From the NCBI RefSeq assembly GCF_963259705.1, contig NC_081848.1:51483408-51547407 (forward strand): a stretch of 64,000 bases of DNA, written 5' to 3'. The DNA comes from Myotis daubentonii (Eukaryota; Chordata; Mammalia; Chiroptera; Vespertilionidae). Shown one piece after another: positions 36,481 through 47,569 of the stretch (positions are counted from its first letter, which is position 1; every line of letters begins with the position of its first letter). The position numbers and the translations under genes are program-made. The notes beneath the pieces were generated by a model. The model saw nothing but the letters and a program-made list of their open reading frames with translations. It did not search any database and was not told the origin of the DNA.

Positions 36481-36767
36481 ATACATGTGTAAAGACCTCA
36501 TGGATCTTCTCTTACAAGGATACAGCATTACTTTGATACAGAATGCCAGGAAGTAAAGCAAAATAGATTCATGTAGCCTGTCATTTCCAGGGAAACCGCC
36601 CAAATTAGTACTCTCTTCCACAAAGTGACCCATGGGCCAGCGCACTCGTTTCCAGATGAGCGTCACCTCCGCGCCTCCACTCAGGAGGTCGGACCCTGAC
36701 CGCTATGGCTGGTTGCCATGACTCCTGCGATGAGAGCATAACCCTCACCTCCATTTCCTTCCAACAG

Positions 36768-36908
36768 GCCGATTTAAACTGCAATATTCAAGATGATGCC
36801 GGGGCTTTTTACTGTGTAACCAGTCAGTATGAGAGTTCTGAAAACATGACAGTCACCTGTTCCACCAAAGTTTGCTCCTTTGGGAAGCAAGTAGTAGAAA
36901 AAGTAGAG
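36768..36908 (+). CDS. TEAD1: TEAD1 internal exon, YAP-binding domain (residues 292-338)
   Basis: This 141-base phase-0 exon encodes 47 residues from [10 protein letters not shown] to GKQVVEKVE. It forms central beta strands of the YAP/TAZ-binding domain. The acceptor ends ccaacag at 36767 and the donor is gtaagt at 36909. Cys327 (second cysteine of [10 protein letters not shown]), one of the conserved cysteines near the lipid pocket, is present. The spelling NCNIQDDAG and [10 protein letters not shown] is TEAD1-specific as I know the family. One position is odd: codon 36813-36815 is tgt (Cys) after GAFY, where TEAD proteins known to me have glycine (human Gly307). The change is one transversion. 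It could be a real substitution, a polymorphism or a base error. The rest of the exon is intact. Confidence 0.96.
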
Positions 36909-37351
36909 GTAAGTTGGCCTCTGTATCCTGGAGCCTTCTTTCAGGGCCAGACTATTGCTGTCCTTTAAATCTTTCTGGGGTAGAGTTTTACCTTTTTTTT
37001 TTTTTTTTGGTGTCTCTTCCTTCTGACCCACCCCTCACCCCCATTACTTCTAAAAAGGCAAAATGGTTTGAAAGCAACTGAAAGAAGGCCAGGAGGAAGT
37101 CCCACGCCAGCCCTCTTGACTGTTGAAGTTGGCCCTGCCTTCCCAGCCAGCAGTGTTCAGTGCTGCAGGAGGCCTCATTGGGGGTGGCCTGGTGTGGAAG
37201 CTGCCACCCACCCCATGCCCAAGGGCACTCCCAGGCACTGGGAGAAGAGCCACAGTGGTATGCGACTGATGGACACTGGCCTTCTAAACCCTGATACCTT
37301 CCGTTTGGTGGTGTTGCTTTTGCCATTTCTATCCCTTTCATTATATTTGTT

Positions 37352-37625
37352 TTAACCCATTGTGTGCCATACACGTCTGTAGATGCAAGCGGTGGACCTT
37401 CCCCACATGCTATGCATGTCCATAAAAAAGAAATGTTTTCCCTAAGTGGCAGCTTTAAAGTCATTTTTCGTGAGAATTTTTGGCTGAAAATATTCAAGAA
37501 CACCCAAATTATAAGATATTTATTTTTATAATAATAATTTCAAATTGATTTTTTAAATTAAATTGAAAATACTGTGGCGTGTGGGGATGGTTTCTGTTTT
37601 GGACGTGTGGCAGTTAACTGGTTAA
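37352..37625. mobile_element. piggyBac-like MITE
   Basis: It is flanked by TTAA on both sides (37352-37355 and 37622-37625), the piggyBac target. The arms are inverted: ttaaccc-gcca-acacgtc and ccccaca on the left recur as the complement near the right end (gtgtgggg, gacgtgtggc, ggttaa). The AT-rich centre has no frame. Confidence 0.75.
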
Positions 37626-38809
37626 GTCTATTCTAGTACAAACTGGGACTAAATACCTATTTTTGGCTTTGTAATTTTAAGCTTCCATTTCTTTGAAAAA
37701 AAAATATATGTTTGGTTGCTTAGTATGAATGATGTTTGTAGTTGACATTCCATTTAAGGTTTTTTTCAGTGTTTCTGCTCATCGCCCAATGGGTCCATGT
37801 TCAGTGAGAAGCTTTTGTTTACAGCAGCCCTGGACCTCGAAGGTCCAGGAGCCCACCTGGCTGTGACAGAGACTTTGTGCTGAGGCGAGAAAAAGAGGGA
37901 GGGAGGGAGGAAGAGAGGGAGAGAGAGGGAGAGAGATTGGGGAGTGAGAAGGAGAAAGGCTGGTTCATTTAAGCATAGGGGTCATGAACTTTACTAAAAT
38001 GGTGGTAGTGGGAACCCAGTTAGATATTTTGAGTGGAACTTAGAAACTGACTGCATATTTAAGATTAAAGAGGAGGAAAAGTCAAAGGTCAGACACTTTA
38101 TCCTCGGAAGGACGGTGTTTTCGAGAGGAAATAGGGCACGATTACCGACCAGTGCAAGGCTGAAATTTGGGAGGCAGGTGAAGACTGAGACTATTAATTG
38201 GGAATCCTGAGCATGAAGGGTAAAGATGGGAATGGGGACTGAGCTGCGGAGAGAGAATAGCCGGAGCATAGAAATAAGGAGTCAGTTTGGGAGCAGCAGC
38301 CAGCCCTGCAGGGGCTGGAAGGGAGGCACAAACAAAGGAGCAGAGGGCAAAAATAGAGGAGGGAGGAGGGAGCCGAGTCAGGGCAGTGCCTGGGAAGCTT
38401 GGGGAAGGTTGGGTGGGAAGGTGGCTATGTAATGAGCCAAATCCGGACGGCCTAGAACCTGCTCACCTCCATCTCCTCTGAGAAGGAGGAAGCAACGTTA
38501 CCTGCCCGTGGTTGGGAACCTGGAAGGTCAGTGCTGGGCACTGCTACCCAATAGCCAGTTGTCAGGGCTTATCTGTAAGTGGACATCTTGCCTCGACAGG
38601 TGCATGTGAGAAAAGGTGAACCAGACAAGTGAGTTTCCCAGATTTCAAATTATTCTTCATGTGTCCTCAGATAACACACCCAAAACTCTTCTTACTTAGT
38701 TCAGGGGCCAGGGAAAGGTTGCTTTTGACTGGTGAAGTCCCAGGAATTTCCATGGAGAAGGTAGTATGAGTGCGGCAGGTGGAGTTTTATAATTAAACCT
38801 TTAACTCAT

Positions 38810-41085
38810 TTAGAATGTATTTCTGTATTATGTGTGTAAGGGGAGTCTGCTTATATTTTCTCCCGAATAGATAGGTATCTGTTGAAAACCACTTATTAAA
38901 TGATTCATCCTTTTCCAACTGAATGGATCTGTGCCCTTGATGTTACCACATAAACTGGGCGCTGTCTCTGGCATCTCTCTATTCTCTCCACCCTGTATCT
39001 CCACATGTCCCAATGCCACGCTTACTTCATTACAATGGCCTTGTGGTAGGTTCTGATATTTGCTGAGGAAGTCGGTTTCACCCATCTTCTTTTTATATAT
39101 TTTCTAGGTTAGTAACCAGCATTCATTCTTCCAAGTAATGAGATTGTTTTAAAAAGAAACAAAATCTCTTTTTGTTTCTCTTTTTTGTTTTAAAGAGAAA
39201 CAAAATCCTATTTGAGTAATCTAATTGTAATTGCATTTGATTTTGATATTATTTTGGGATAAATTGATATGTAATTGATATTCAGTCTTTCCAATCAAGA
39301 ACCTATTTGTATTTCCAGCTAATTTTACCTATTTTAATAAGAGCTTATAGTTTATATATGTATAGATTTATTCCTTTCTGGATAGTATATATTTCTAAGT
39401 ATTACAAAATTGGTTGAATGCAATTTTCCATTTCTAGATTTTGATTACTAGAAGAGAGAAAAGTTCTTGGTTTTTATATATCTATTTTCTTTCAAAACAT
39501 TTTGCCCCTCATTTATCTCTGGTCATTTTCCCCTAGATTCATGGGTTTTCTCTGTATATAATCTTATTGGCAGTTTTATTTTATCACTTCTTTTTCAATT
39601 TTTATGCCAGTTTTTTAAATTATTATTTTCTCACCTTTTACTTTGCTAAAACCTCCTACACAGTTGTAAAAAGAAATAGTGATCTATACGTTAATAGTGT
39701 CCGTGTATAGTTCCCGATGTTAGTAGACATGTTTTGGGTGTTTTTCCATGTAGGATATTTATTCTTGGTTTTTATAAATGGTCTTTATTTTACATTTAAG
39801 TGCTTTCTTTCTATAATTATTTTACTTAGGGGTTTTTTTATTAGTAGTAGCTGCAATATTTTATCAAATGCCTTTTCAGCAACTCTAACTCTATGATTTT
39901 TCTCCCATTTGTTGACATCACAAGTTAACACGCGTCCTGTGTGTGCACCGCCACAGCATTCCTGAAGAAAGTCCTACTTTGGTTACATTGATTCACTCTG
40001 TTTGCTGTTTTACATAGCATTTATGCATCTTAACCTGTGCTTTCTTTTTTTTTATCTCTTTATCAAATTTCAGTATTGAATGTATATTAGTTTCATAAAA
40101 TAAGTGGTACACTTCCCTTTTTCAATTACATTGAAAATAACTATTCTTTAAAGGTTACATGGAACTTGGCTGTGATACCATCTGGTCTTTGTACCCTTTT
40201 CAGCGGTATATCTACAACTTCCTACTCATTTCCACAGTCACCAACCAGTTGAAGTTTTCTACTTAAAAGGAATCGGGCCGAAACCGGTTTGGCTCAGTGG
40301 ATAGAGCGTCGGCCTGCGGACTGAGGGGTCCCAGGTTCGATTCCGGTCAGGGGCATGTACCTGGGTCGCGGGCACATCCCCAGTGGGAGATGTGCAGGAG
40401 GCAGCTGATCGATGTTTCTCTCTCATCGATGTTTCTAACTCTCTATCTCTCTCTCCCTTCCTCTCTGTGAAAAATCAATAAAATATATTTAAAAAAAAAA
40501 AAAAAAAGGAATCGGTATTAGCAATTTGTATTTTGCTAAGAAGGCACCCTACCCTCTAGGTTTTCTCTGCTATTTTTGCTCTTAGAGTTATGTGAGGTAA
40601 CCTTATAAATCTTCTAATCTCACTGTAATGGTGGTTTTGTCTCTTTTCTTTTTTCTCCTTAAGCTTGTGAAGAGTTTATTTTATTTAGTCTTTTTATTAA
40701 AGAACCAGTTTTTATATTTATTCTGTCTGCATTTTTAATTTTGATTATATTGATTTGCACTTTTATCTTTGTTAATTTCCTATTCCTGGTTTCTTTTGCT
40801 TTTCCTGTGGTTTTGGTTTGCTGTGTGAGGCTGTAATGTTTTAAAGATGCGCATTTAGTTCTGAACTTGTTTATCTTTCATGAGGAAGACGTGAAGCTGC
40901 TTCATTAAGCTTCCTCCACTGGAGCGTCATTGCTTCCCGTAGTTGTGATGTATTTTCCTTTTCATTACTCTTTGGCTAGTTTGTAATTTTATTTTTAAGT
41001 CCTTTTTGATCCAAGGTTATCCAGGAGTGTGTTTCTTATTTCTGAGTGCTTCAGTGGGATCTTTCAGCTGCATACACACAATTAT
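38810..41085 (-). mobile_element. Old L1, ORF2 region, antisense
   Basis: On the + strand the familiar antisense L1 ORF2 landmarks occur in order: gggttttctctgtatataat, gctaaaacctcctacacagt, aaatgccttttcagcaa, ccatctggtctttgtaccct, aaagaaccagtttttatatt and ggttatccaggagtgtg. No frame is open. A Ves SINE interrupts it at 40277. Confidence 0.8.
40277..40503 (+). mobile_element. Ves SINE, complete and young-looking
   Basis: It has an intact head (tggctcagtggatagagcgt and ggttcgattccggtca) and a poly-A tail. The 12-base duplication aaaaggaatcgg lies at 40265-40276 and 40504-40515. It lies in the antisense L1. Confidence 0.95.
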
Positions 41086-41645
41086 TTCTTTTCTTTTCTT
41101 TTAAATTAAAGGCATAAATAACTAACAGTCAGGGGCTCATGGTGAGTGTGAAGCAGTTTTTCCTCAAGTAGAGAAATTAGCTGAATTGGCTGTTGGCCTG
41201 TGAGGCCTTCTCACAGTAAAGAAGGACTATCTTTGGGCTCTTTGAAGACTGGGGAAAGGCTGGTGCTGCTCTTACAGATCTCTGGGTAGAGAATCACAAA
41301 GTAGATGGATATATTGCCTTCTGACCTTTGCTCAGAAGGACTTACACAACTCTTCTTTATAGCTATCATCTCTCCTTTCTTTTTTTTTAATGAAACTGAC
41401 ATCATTACCAACTGCGCTAACAAAGCACCTTCCAATTTTTTATTTCCAGAAAAATAATGAATTCTGAGCCCGGCATTAAGTTTGGATACTGGATTTTTAA
41501 AAATTAAGTAAACGACATAAATAGTACTGTGTATAGCAGACATTTCATGTTGAAAAAATACAATGCTTTTATAAGCAGTAATAACCTTTTTCATGTATTT
41601 TGAGGTCAAACGTGTAAAAATGCTCAAATCCTTTTTCCCTCACAG

Positions 41646-41798
41646 ACGGAGTATGCAAGGTTTGAGAATGGCCGATTTGTATACCGAATAAACCGCTCCC
41701 CGATGTGTGAATATATGATCAACTTCATCCACAAGCTCAAACACTTACCAGAGAAATATATGATGAATAGTGTTTTGGAAAACTTCACAATTTTATTG
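41646..41798 (+). CDS. TEAD1: TEAD1 internal exon with the palmitoylated cysteine (residues 339-389)
   Basis: This 153-base phase-0 exon encodes 51 residues from [10 protein letters not shown] to LENFTILL. By counting from the C terminus, the cysteine of SPMCEYMI is Cys359, the established auto-palmitoylation site whose acyl chain fills the central pocket targeted by TEAD inhibitors. The [21 protein letters not shown] segment covers the helix-turn region of the YAP-binding fold. The acceptor is a long pyrimidine tract ending cacag at 41645 and the donor gtaact starts at 41799. Residues differ from TEAD4 (which has tyrosine and histidine variants in the [14 protein letters not shown] stretch), supporting TEAD1. 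No break is visible. Confidence 0.97.
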
Positions 41799-42119
41799 GT
41801 AACTGTTTTATCTCTTCCCTGTTTTGGCAGACTCAGCCCTGAGGCTGGTGGGGAAGGGCTGGGACGGGGTTCGGGGGGCGGTTGGGGGGGGAGGGAGAGT
41901 CCTGGGAGGTACTGGGGCCTGGGCCAAGGCAATTGACCAGCTTATTGGGTTGGGCCCCGGGTAGTCAATCAGCAGTTGAACCCACATATTCATAGGGTAA
42001 ACCTGGCCTTGGTTTGGGCTCAAATCTGTAGAAGAGAAGGGGTCTCATCTGGTGGGGGTTTGTAATCTTGACAGAATTGGAATTCAGGAGGGTCAAAAAA
42101 TGAGGGACCTAGGTTCTCA

Positions 42120-42300
42120 ATTCTGGCTACACATTAGAAAGACCTGGAGAAAGACCTTGGTATCTAAATATCCTGATACAAAGACTGTAAAACTGTGACC
42201 ATTGAATCAGGATCTCTGAGGATAGGACCCAGGCATATGTATTTTTTTAAAGTTCCCCAGGTAATTCCAGCATTAGTCATGTTTGAGTCTTGGCAGCAAC
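42120..42300. mobile_element. MER5A-like fragment
   Basis: It has attctggctacacattagaa, aatcaggatctctgaggata, ggcatatgtatttttttaaa and gttccccaggtaattccagc. The ends are lost. Confidence 0.55.
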
Positions 42301-44389
42301 ATGAGGCAAAAAGCTGAGTTAGGAGGTTTGTAATTCGAACAAATCTTGATTTGTTTCCTGGAGGATTTGCAAGGCCTTATAAGAAGTAACGTACATTAAG
42401 ACAGCAAAATATGAGCTCTCCGTATTAGAAGGAATGTAAGTTTGACTAGAATGCCATAACCAGGAAGGGTTGGAAATATTCTCCAGACGCTAAAATGTAT
42501 GATCAAAACGTAATGGGCAGCTAAAGGAAAAGGAAAAAAAAAATGGTGCTCAGTGTCCACAATGGGAACACTTTCTGGTTCCGCTGGGCAGTGCTGTGTG
42601 GGAATTTTTCCCCCTTAATATTTAACGTTAAAACAAATTTCTCATGGAGTTTTCATTGGGGGACTTGGGAACGTTATTACAAATAGTGTTGTCCTCAAAA
42701 TATACCTCTAAAATATATACAGTAATGGGTTTCATATGGCTCATTTTAAAAAATATAACATTCCTTAAACTGAAGGAAAAATGCCAAAACAAAACTTGGT
42801 AGGAAGAATTTTGCTGAAAGGGGCAGCAAGACAATGTTGTGGTCAAATGGCCTGCTTTGTGACTAGGATCAAGGACCAGAACACTAAGGGCAGGCATTCT
42901 TTACCTGGGGTTTTGGGTTCACTCAGCCCATGGTTCTCAGGCACTGGTGGGCTGGGAAATAAAAGGATCTACCTCAACACCCCCAAAAACCCTGATTGTA
43001 AATATGCCCTCCACGGGCACTTTCAAGCTACCAGTGGTTATCCAGCTCAAGAAAGTCCTTAATATTTAACAATGACTTTCAGCAGCCAGTAGGAGCCAGT
43101 TCCCTCACACCAATGTAAAAAAAATAAATAAAAATTAATAAATAAAAATTGTAAAATGCTGAGGTGTAAGCTCCACGTCAAGGAATAACATCAGAATCCC
43201 CAGGTAGTTGTGCACAGAGGGTTGAAATCCCTACTCTAAGGGACTAGTCAATGAGCCAATTTTCATTTATTCCGTGGAGAGAACCTCAATGGACTCTTAA
43301 GTGCATCCAGGTCCCTCTGAAATTTAGAAACTGGAAGTCTGGGGGAAAATTTGGAAAACATGCTCTTTAGTAACTAGTCTTCGTTGGTATCCTTTGGTGA
43401 ATATTGAGCAGTTCAAGGTTTTGGGTACTGACAGGTCCTTGTCATATAAGTACTCCCTTGTATTTAAGAACAGATCACCTTAGTGCTCAGCTGAGCAGAA
43501 GGTGAGTGTGGCGTCCTGCTATGGACATGCAATAGCCTCAGGAATTAACCACAACTCTGGGTAGATGGCCACTTCACCTCTCTTGGAAGGAGTTTTAGCT
43601 ATTTTTTGAAAACCATGAAATGCTGTATAATTCAGCATTTTAAAGAATATGTGCTCAGTCCCTAAAACCCTACCTCATGGAGCATAGCCGAGGACAATGT
43701 GCCTGGAAAAATTAAAAGCATCTATTACCCATAAAACCCGTGTAACTGTATTAGTCATGCTCCCTTGGAACATGTGGCTTCACGCAGCATAGACGGCTGG
43801 AGGACACGCCATGTTCAATTTCAAAAGGTATCCTCAAGCAACTACGGAAATTCCTCCGATATGCAGAATGAGTGGCTATCAATAAATATCTGCTCGAATA
43901 CGATTGTAGCTTTAGAAAAGCTGAAAGTAAGCCAGCACTCCTGGGTTATGAGAACAAAATCATCTCATTGATTACAGGAGCAAGGGTACCTTTCCGCTTT
44001 TTCTCAGGGTTGGGGTGGGGGCACAGCCAGGGTGCCAGCTGCTGGACACCATTGTCGGGGTTTAACTAGGTGCCTTGGACACAAAACCTGTGTCAACAGG
44101 ACCGTTAGCCCCGACGGCCTGGTGGGCTAGACTGTCTGATTCCATCAGCATTATTTGGGAATTGAGGTGAACCTGTAGATGCAGGCCTTAGGGACAGCAG
44201 ACAGACAGACGGAGGAAGGCGGCAGGTGACCATAGGCCAAGTCTTCCTGTCTTCTTTTGAGGCTATATTCAGAAATACAGGTGGCTAGAAACTCTTTTTT
44301 CTTTCCTCCTTTTGAATTATAATCATGAAGCCTAAATAGGATATATTCTTCCGTAGAAAATTTGCAAGAAGGGAGGCTACATCACAGGT

Positions 44390-44540
44390 GTTCCAGGCAC
44401 GTGTTAAACCTTTTGTAAATGTTACAACATGAAATTCTCAGTGCAGAATTATGAGGTCATTTTTATTACCATTTTATGAATAAGGAACGTTAGGTCCACC
44501 CTAACACGTTAGGTCACAGAGCCAGTGATGGGCATACACT
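44390..44540 (-). repeat. MIR SINE
   Basis: It has ttccaggcacgtgttaaacc, ttattaccattttatgaata and gtcacagagccagtgatgg. Confidence 0.55.
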
Positions 44541-45525
44541 AACACTTGCATTGATGGGAAGGACACTTCACAAAATAGTTCACAGTCATGGAATCAGAAG
44601 ACTTGGGTTTAAGAGCCAGCTCTATTTTATGACCTGGGGTAAAGCCTCTCCACCTCAATTTCCTCCTCCTTCGACAACCAACATGCTCAAATCTGCACTC
44701 TCCACCTCAGGGGTTATTGAGGATGTTTTCATTCATTCAGCTGAACTCCGGAGAGATTGTACTAGCTGCCGGAATACAATGCAGATAAAACTCACACTAT
44801 CACACAGTAAATTGTGGCCTGGTGGAGAAAAGAGGCAGGTACATAATTGATTGCAATACAAGGTCATCATGGCTGTAGTTACACTTGAGAAACGGCCAGT
44901 ACGGAAGTACAGGATAGTTTACCTGAGCAGGTACTATAGTTGGGGGGAGGTGGGGAGTCCTCGGGAATGTTAAAAGATGGTGTTTAAGTTGCCCTGATGG
45001 ATAAACAGACATTTTTCAGATTTACCAAGAAAAAATGGCCATTTCATGGGTGCATAGTTAAGTGTCAGGTTCTAGGATTTGGTGAACTGGACAGGGCAGG
45101 CAGCCATCCTGGAGTCAGGTGAAGGAGGCAGGCATTCCCCAAGTAATCACCAAATGAATATAAACTAAACAGTGGCAGATGGCTGCCCAGCTAGGTGCAT
45201 GGTGCCAAGGAGGCACGTATAGTTCTGGAGGTCACAGACGGCTTCCCTAAGGAAGAAGCATTTGAAAGATAGCTGCTGGATGAACAGGCAGAGGGTCGGG
45301 AAGGATACTGCAGAGGCAGGCAGGCAGCGCAGGTTGAACTGAAAATAGGGTGTGTGGCTGAGAGGGAGGGGAGCACGGAGCAGTGAGCTGGCTGTGGAGG
45401 AAGGGCCAGACTGGGCAGGGGGCTCCTCCACCTAGGAGGGTGAGAACAGGTTTTCTCTTTATCCTAAAGTTCAAAGTTTAAAAGAGCCCATCAAGGTTTT
45501 TTTGTTTGGTTTGGTTTGGTTTTGT

Positions 45526-45672
45526 TGAGAGAGAGAGCCATTGTTTGTTGTTCCACCTATATATGCATTCATTGGTTAATTCTGAATGTGCCCAGAGTGC
45601 TCGAACCCGAAACCTAGAAACTGAGGTGTATCGGGACAGTGCTCTAACCAACTGAGCCACCTGGCCAGGGTC
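45526..45672 (-). mobile_element. Older tRNA-derived SINE, related to but distinct from Ves
   Basis: The complement of a tRNA-like head ends in ctctaaccaactgagccacc and tggccaggg. The body is short and eroded. It belongs to a different subfamily from the other SINEs here. Confidence 0.65.
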
Positions 45673-46059
45673 AAATCACGGTTAAGCAAGAGTGTGTTGT
45701 TGTCAGATTTCTGTTTCTTACGAGGGTTTTGCAGCTGCTGTGTGCCGATGGGTCTCAGCCAGACAAGGGTGGCTCCTGGGGGAGGAGTCCAGGTGAGGTT
45801 GCTGGTACCTTGGTGGTGGGGAGAAGGGGATGGATTCAGGAACTCTTCAGGAGTAAATGCAGCAGGACATGGCATTTGTTGGGTATGGTGACGAGGGAGA
45901 GAGAGGTTTCAAGGATGAAAGAACTACCTGCTTGCAGTATTTGATCTCTGAGGGAAGCAGCAGGAATCAAGACTAGAAAAGCATGTGGGTACCAGTATTG
46001 AAAACATCTTTATTGCCCACAAAAAAGCAAAAGTAGATAATCCGTTACTGTGTCAGTTG

Positions 46060-46280
46060 TCTAGAGCAGCATGATATGACGGCTAAGAAAAAGGGCTTCA
46101 GCATTAGAAGATCTGGATTCCTTAGTTGGCAATTGTGTGTCCTTAAATAGATTCTTTGTCTGTCAGAGGAGGAGAGATATAGCACCTGCTCATAGAATTC
46201 TGTTATATCACACGAAATAATACGTGTAAAGCATTTAATACGGAGTACACGTGTACTAAGTAGTTGATATATGTTGGCTA
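46060..46280 (+). repeat. MIR SINE
   Basis: It has gcttcagcattagaagatct, ctggattcc, cacgaaataatacgtgtaaa and gcatttaatac in sense. Confidence 0.6.
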
Positions 46281-47452
46281 TTATTATGTGACTTTTCATT
46301 CATCCAGCAAATATTCATTAAATGACTATTGTGTGCCAAGTTAGTTACTGAGGAATGTGGTCCCTGTTCTTCAAGAACTTGCAGCCCACTGGATGTGATG
46401 GGCATTTTTTAAAACTCATACAAATGTATGTGTACTTACAGATGATATAGACTGCTGTGATAGGAAAATGACAAATCCTGTGAGACTTTATTCTTTAGTC
46501 AGCGACCATACACTTAGAGGCCTGAACCGTAAGGGAAGCTAAGTGGGCGAGGCAGCCTGATAGATAGCGGGAACGAGACCCACGGCAAACTGGCCGAGGC
46601 TTTCAAATTCAAAATCTTTGAAAACGGTGAGCTGGACTAAGGAAACACTCATGTAGCAGAGTCAGAGAAGCATTTTGAAGAGGGAAGTTGGGTTAGATTT
46701 GCTTTTAAAAAGTTTCTTCTGAGAGTGGCATGGGGGATGGAGAGAGTGAGGAGAGGAGTGAGGTAGGGTCCAGTGGGGAGGGGCTGCCATGATCTGGGCT
46801 AGAGGACTCAAGGTCTGAACGGAGGCTGAGAGTAGGTGTGAGGAGGAGAGAGATGGACTGGAGCCACTCAACTCAAGAGGGGAGGCAGATATTCCAAAAT
46901 ACATTTTGAAAAGTAAAGCCTCCATAAATTAAAAGAAGGATCATTTGACATGATGCTACCACTGTTCCTTTACTCAGCATATATTTTACTGATCCAGGCA
47001 CTGCTGGTTAAAAGTGGCGAGCAAAGCACGCACGAAACATATCTATCATTGGCTATCGTGAAAGAAATTTAATAAAAGTTTAGGAATAAGATAGGAGACA
47101 GTTCTTAGGATAAATGACTGCCTCATGGGACAGGATTGTAGGAAATTGTTATAAAGAAATCAACTTCCGCCCACCCCCTCTCCCCAGAGCTCACACTAAT
47201 TCTCTGGTCTCTCTGGGGCTCAGCTTACATGTGAGACCCTTTCTGTAAGGTCCTTCCTACATATGGTAACTCGGATGGGTTTCAAATCCAATCCACAATA
47301 TCCTAAATTCCTGCTAGAGGGGCAACGTGAGGCTGTTGGACTTTAGACTGTTCCTCTCCAAGGAAATCAGAGTCATCACAGCACAGGTGGAATATGCTTT
47401 CATCCATGTGGTGTTTTTATTTATATATGTGTATATATACTTTTTTTTTTAA

Positions 47453-47569
<117 letters not shown>

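Larger units (their letters stand above)
36909..41645 (+). other. TEAD1: TEAD1 intron of 4.7 kb
   Basis: The 5' third has low-copy sequence and a purine-rich tract (37875-37940). A piggyBac-like MITE lies at 37352-37625. Most of the 3' half (38.8-41.1 kb) is an old L1 in antisense orientation interrupted by a Ves SINE. Nothing coding is recognised. Confidence 0.8.
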
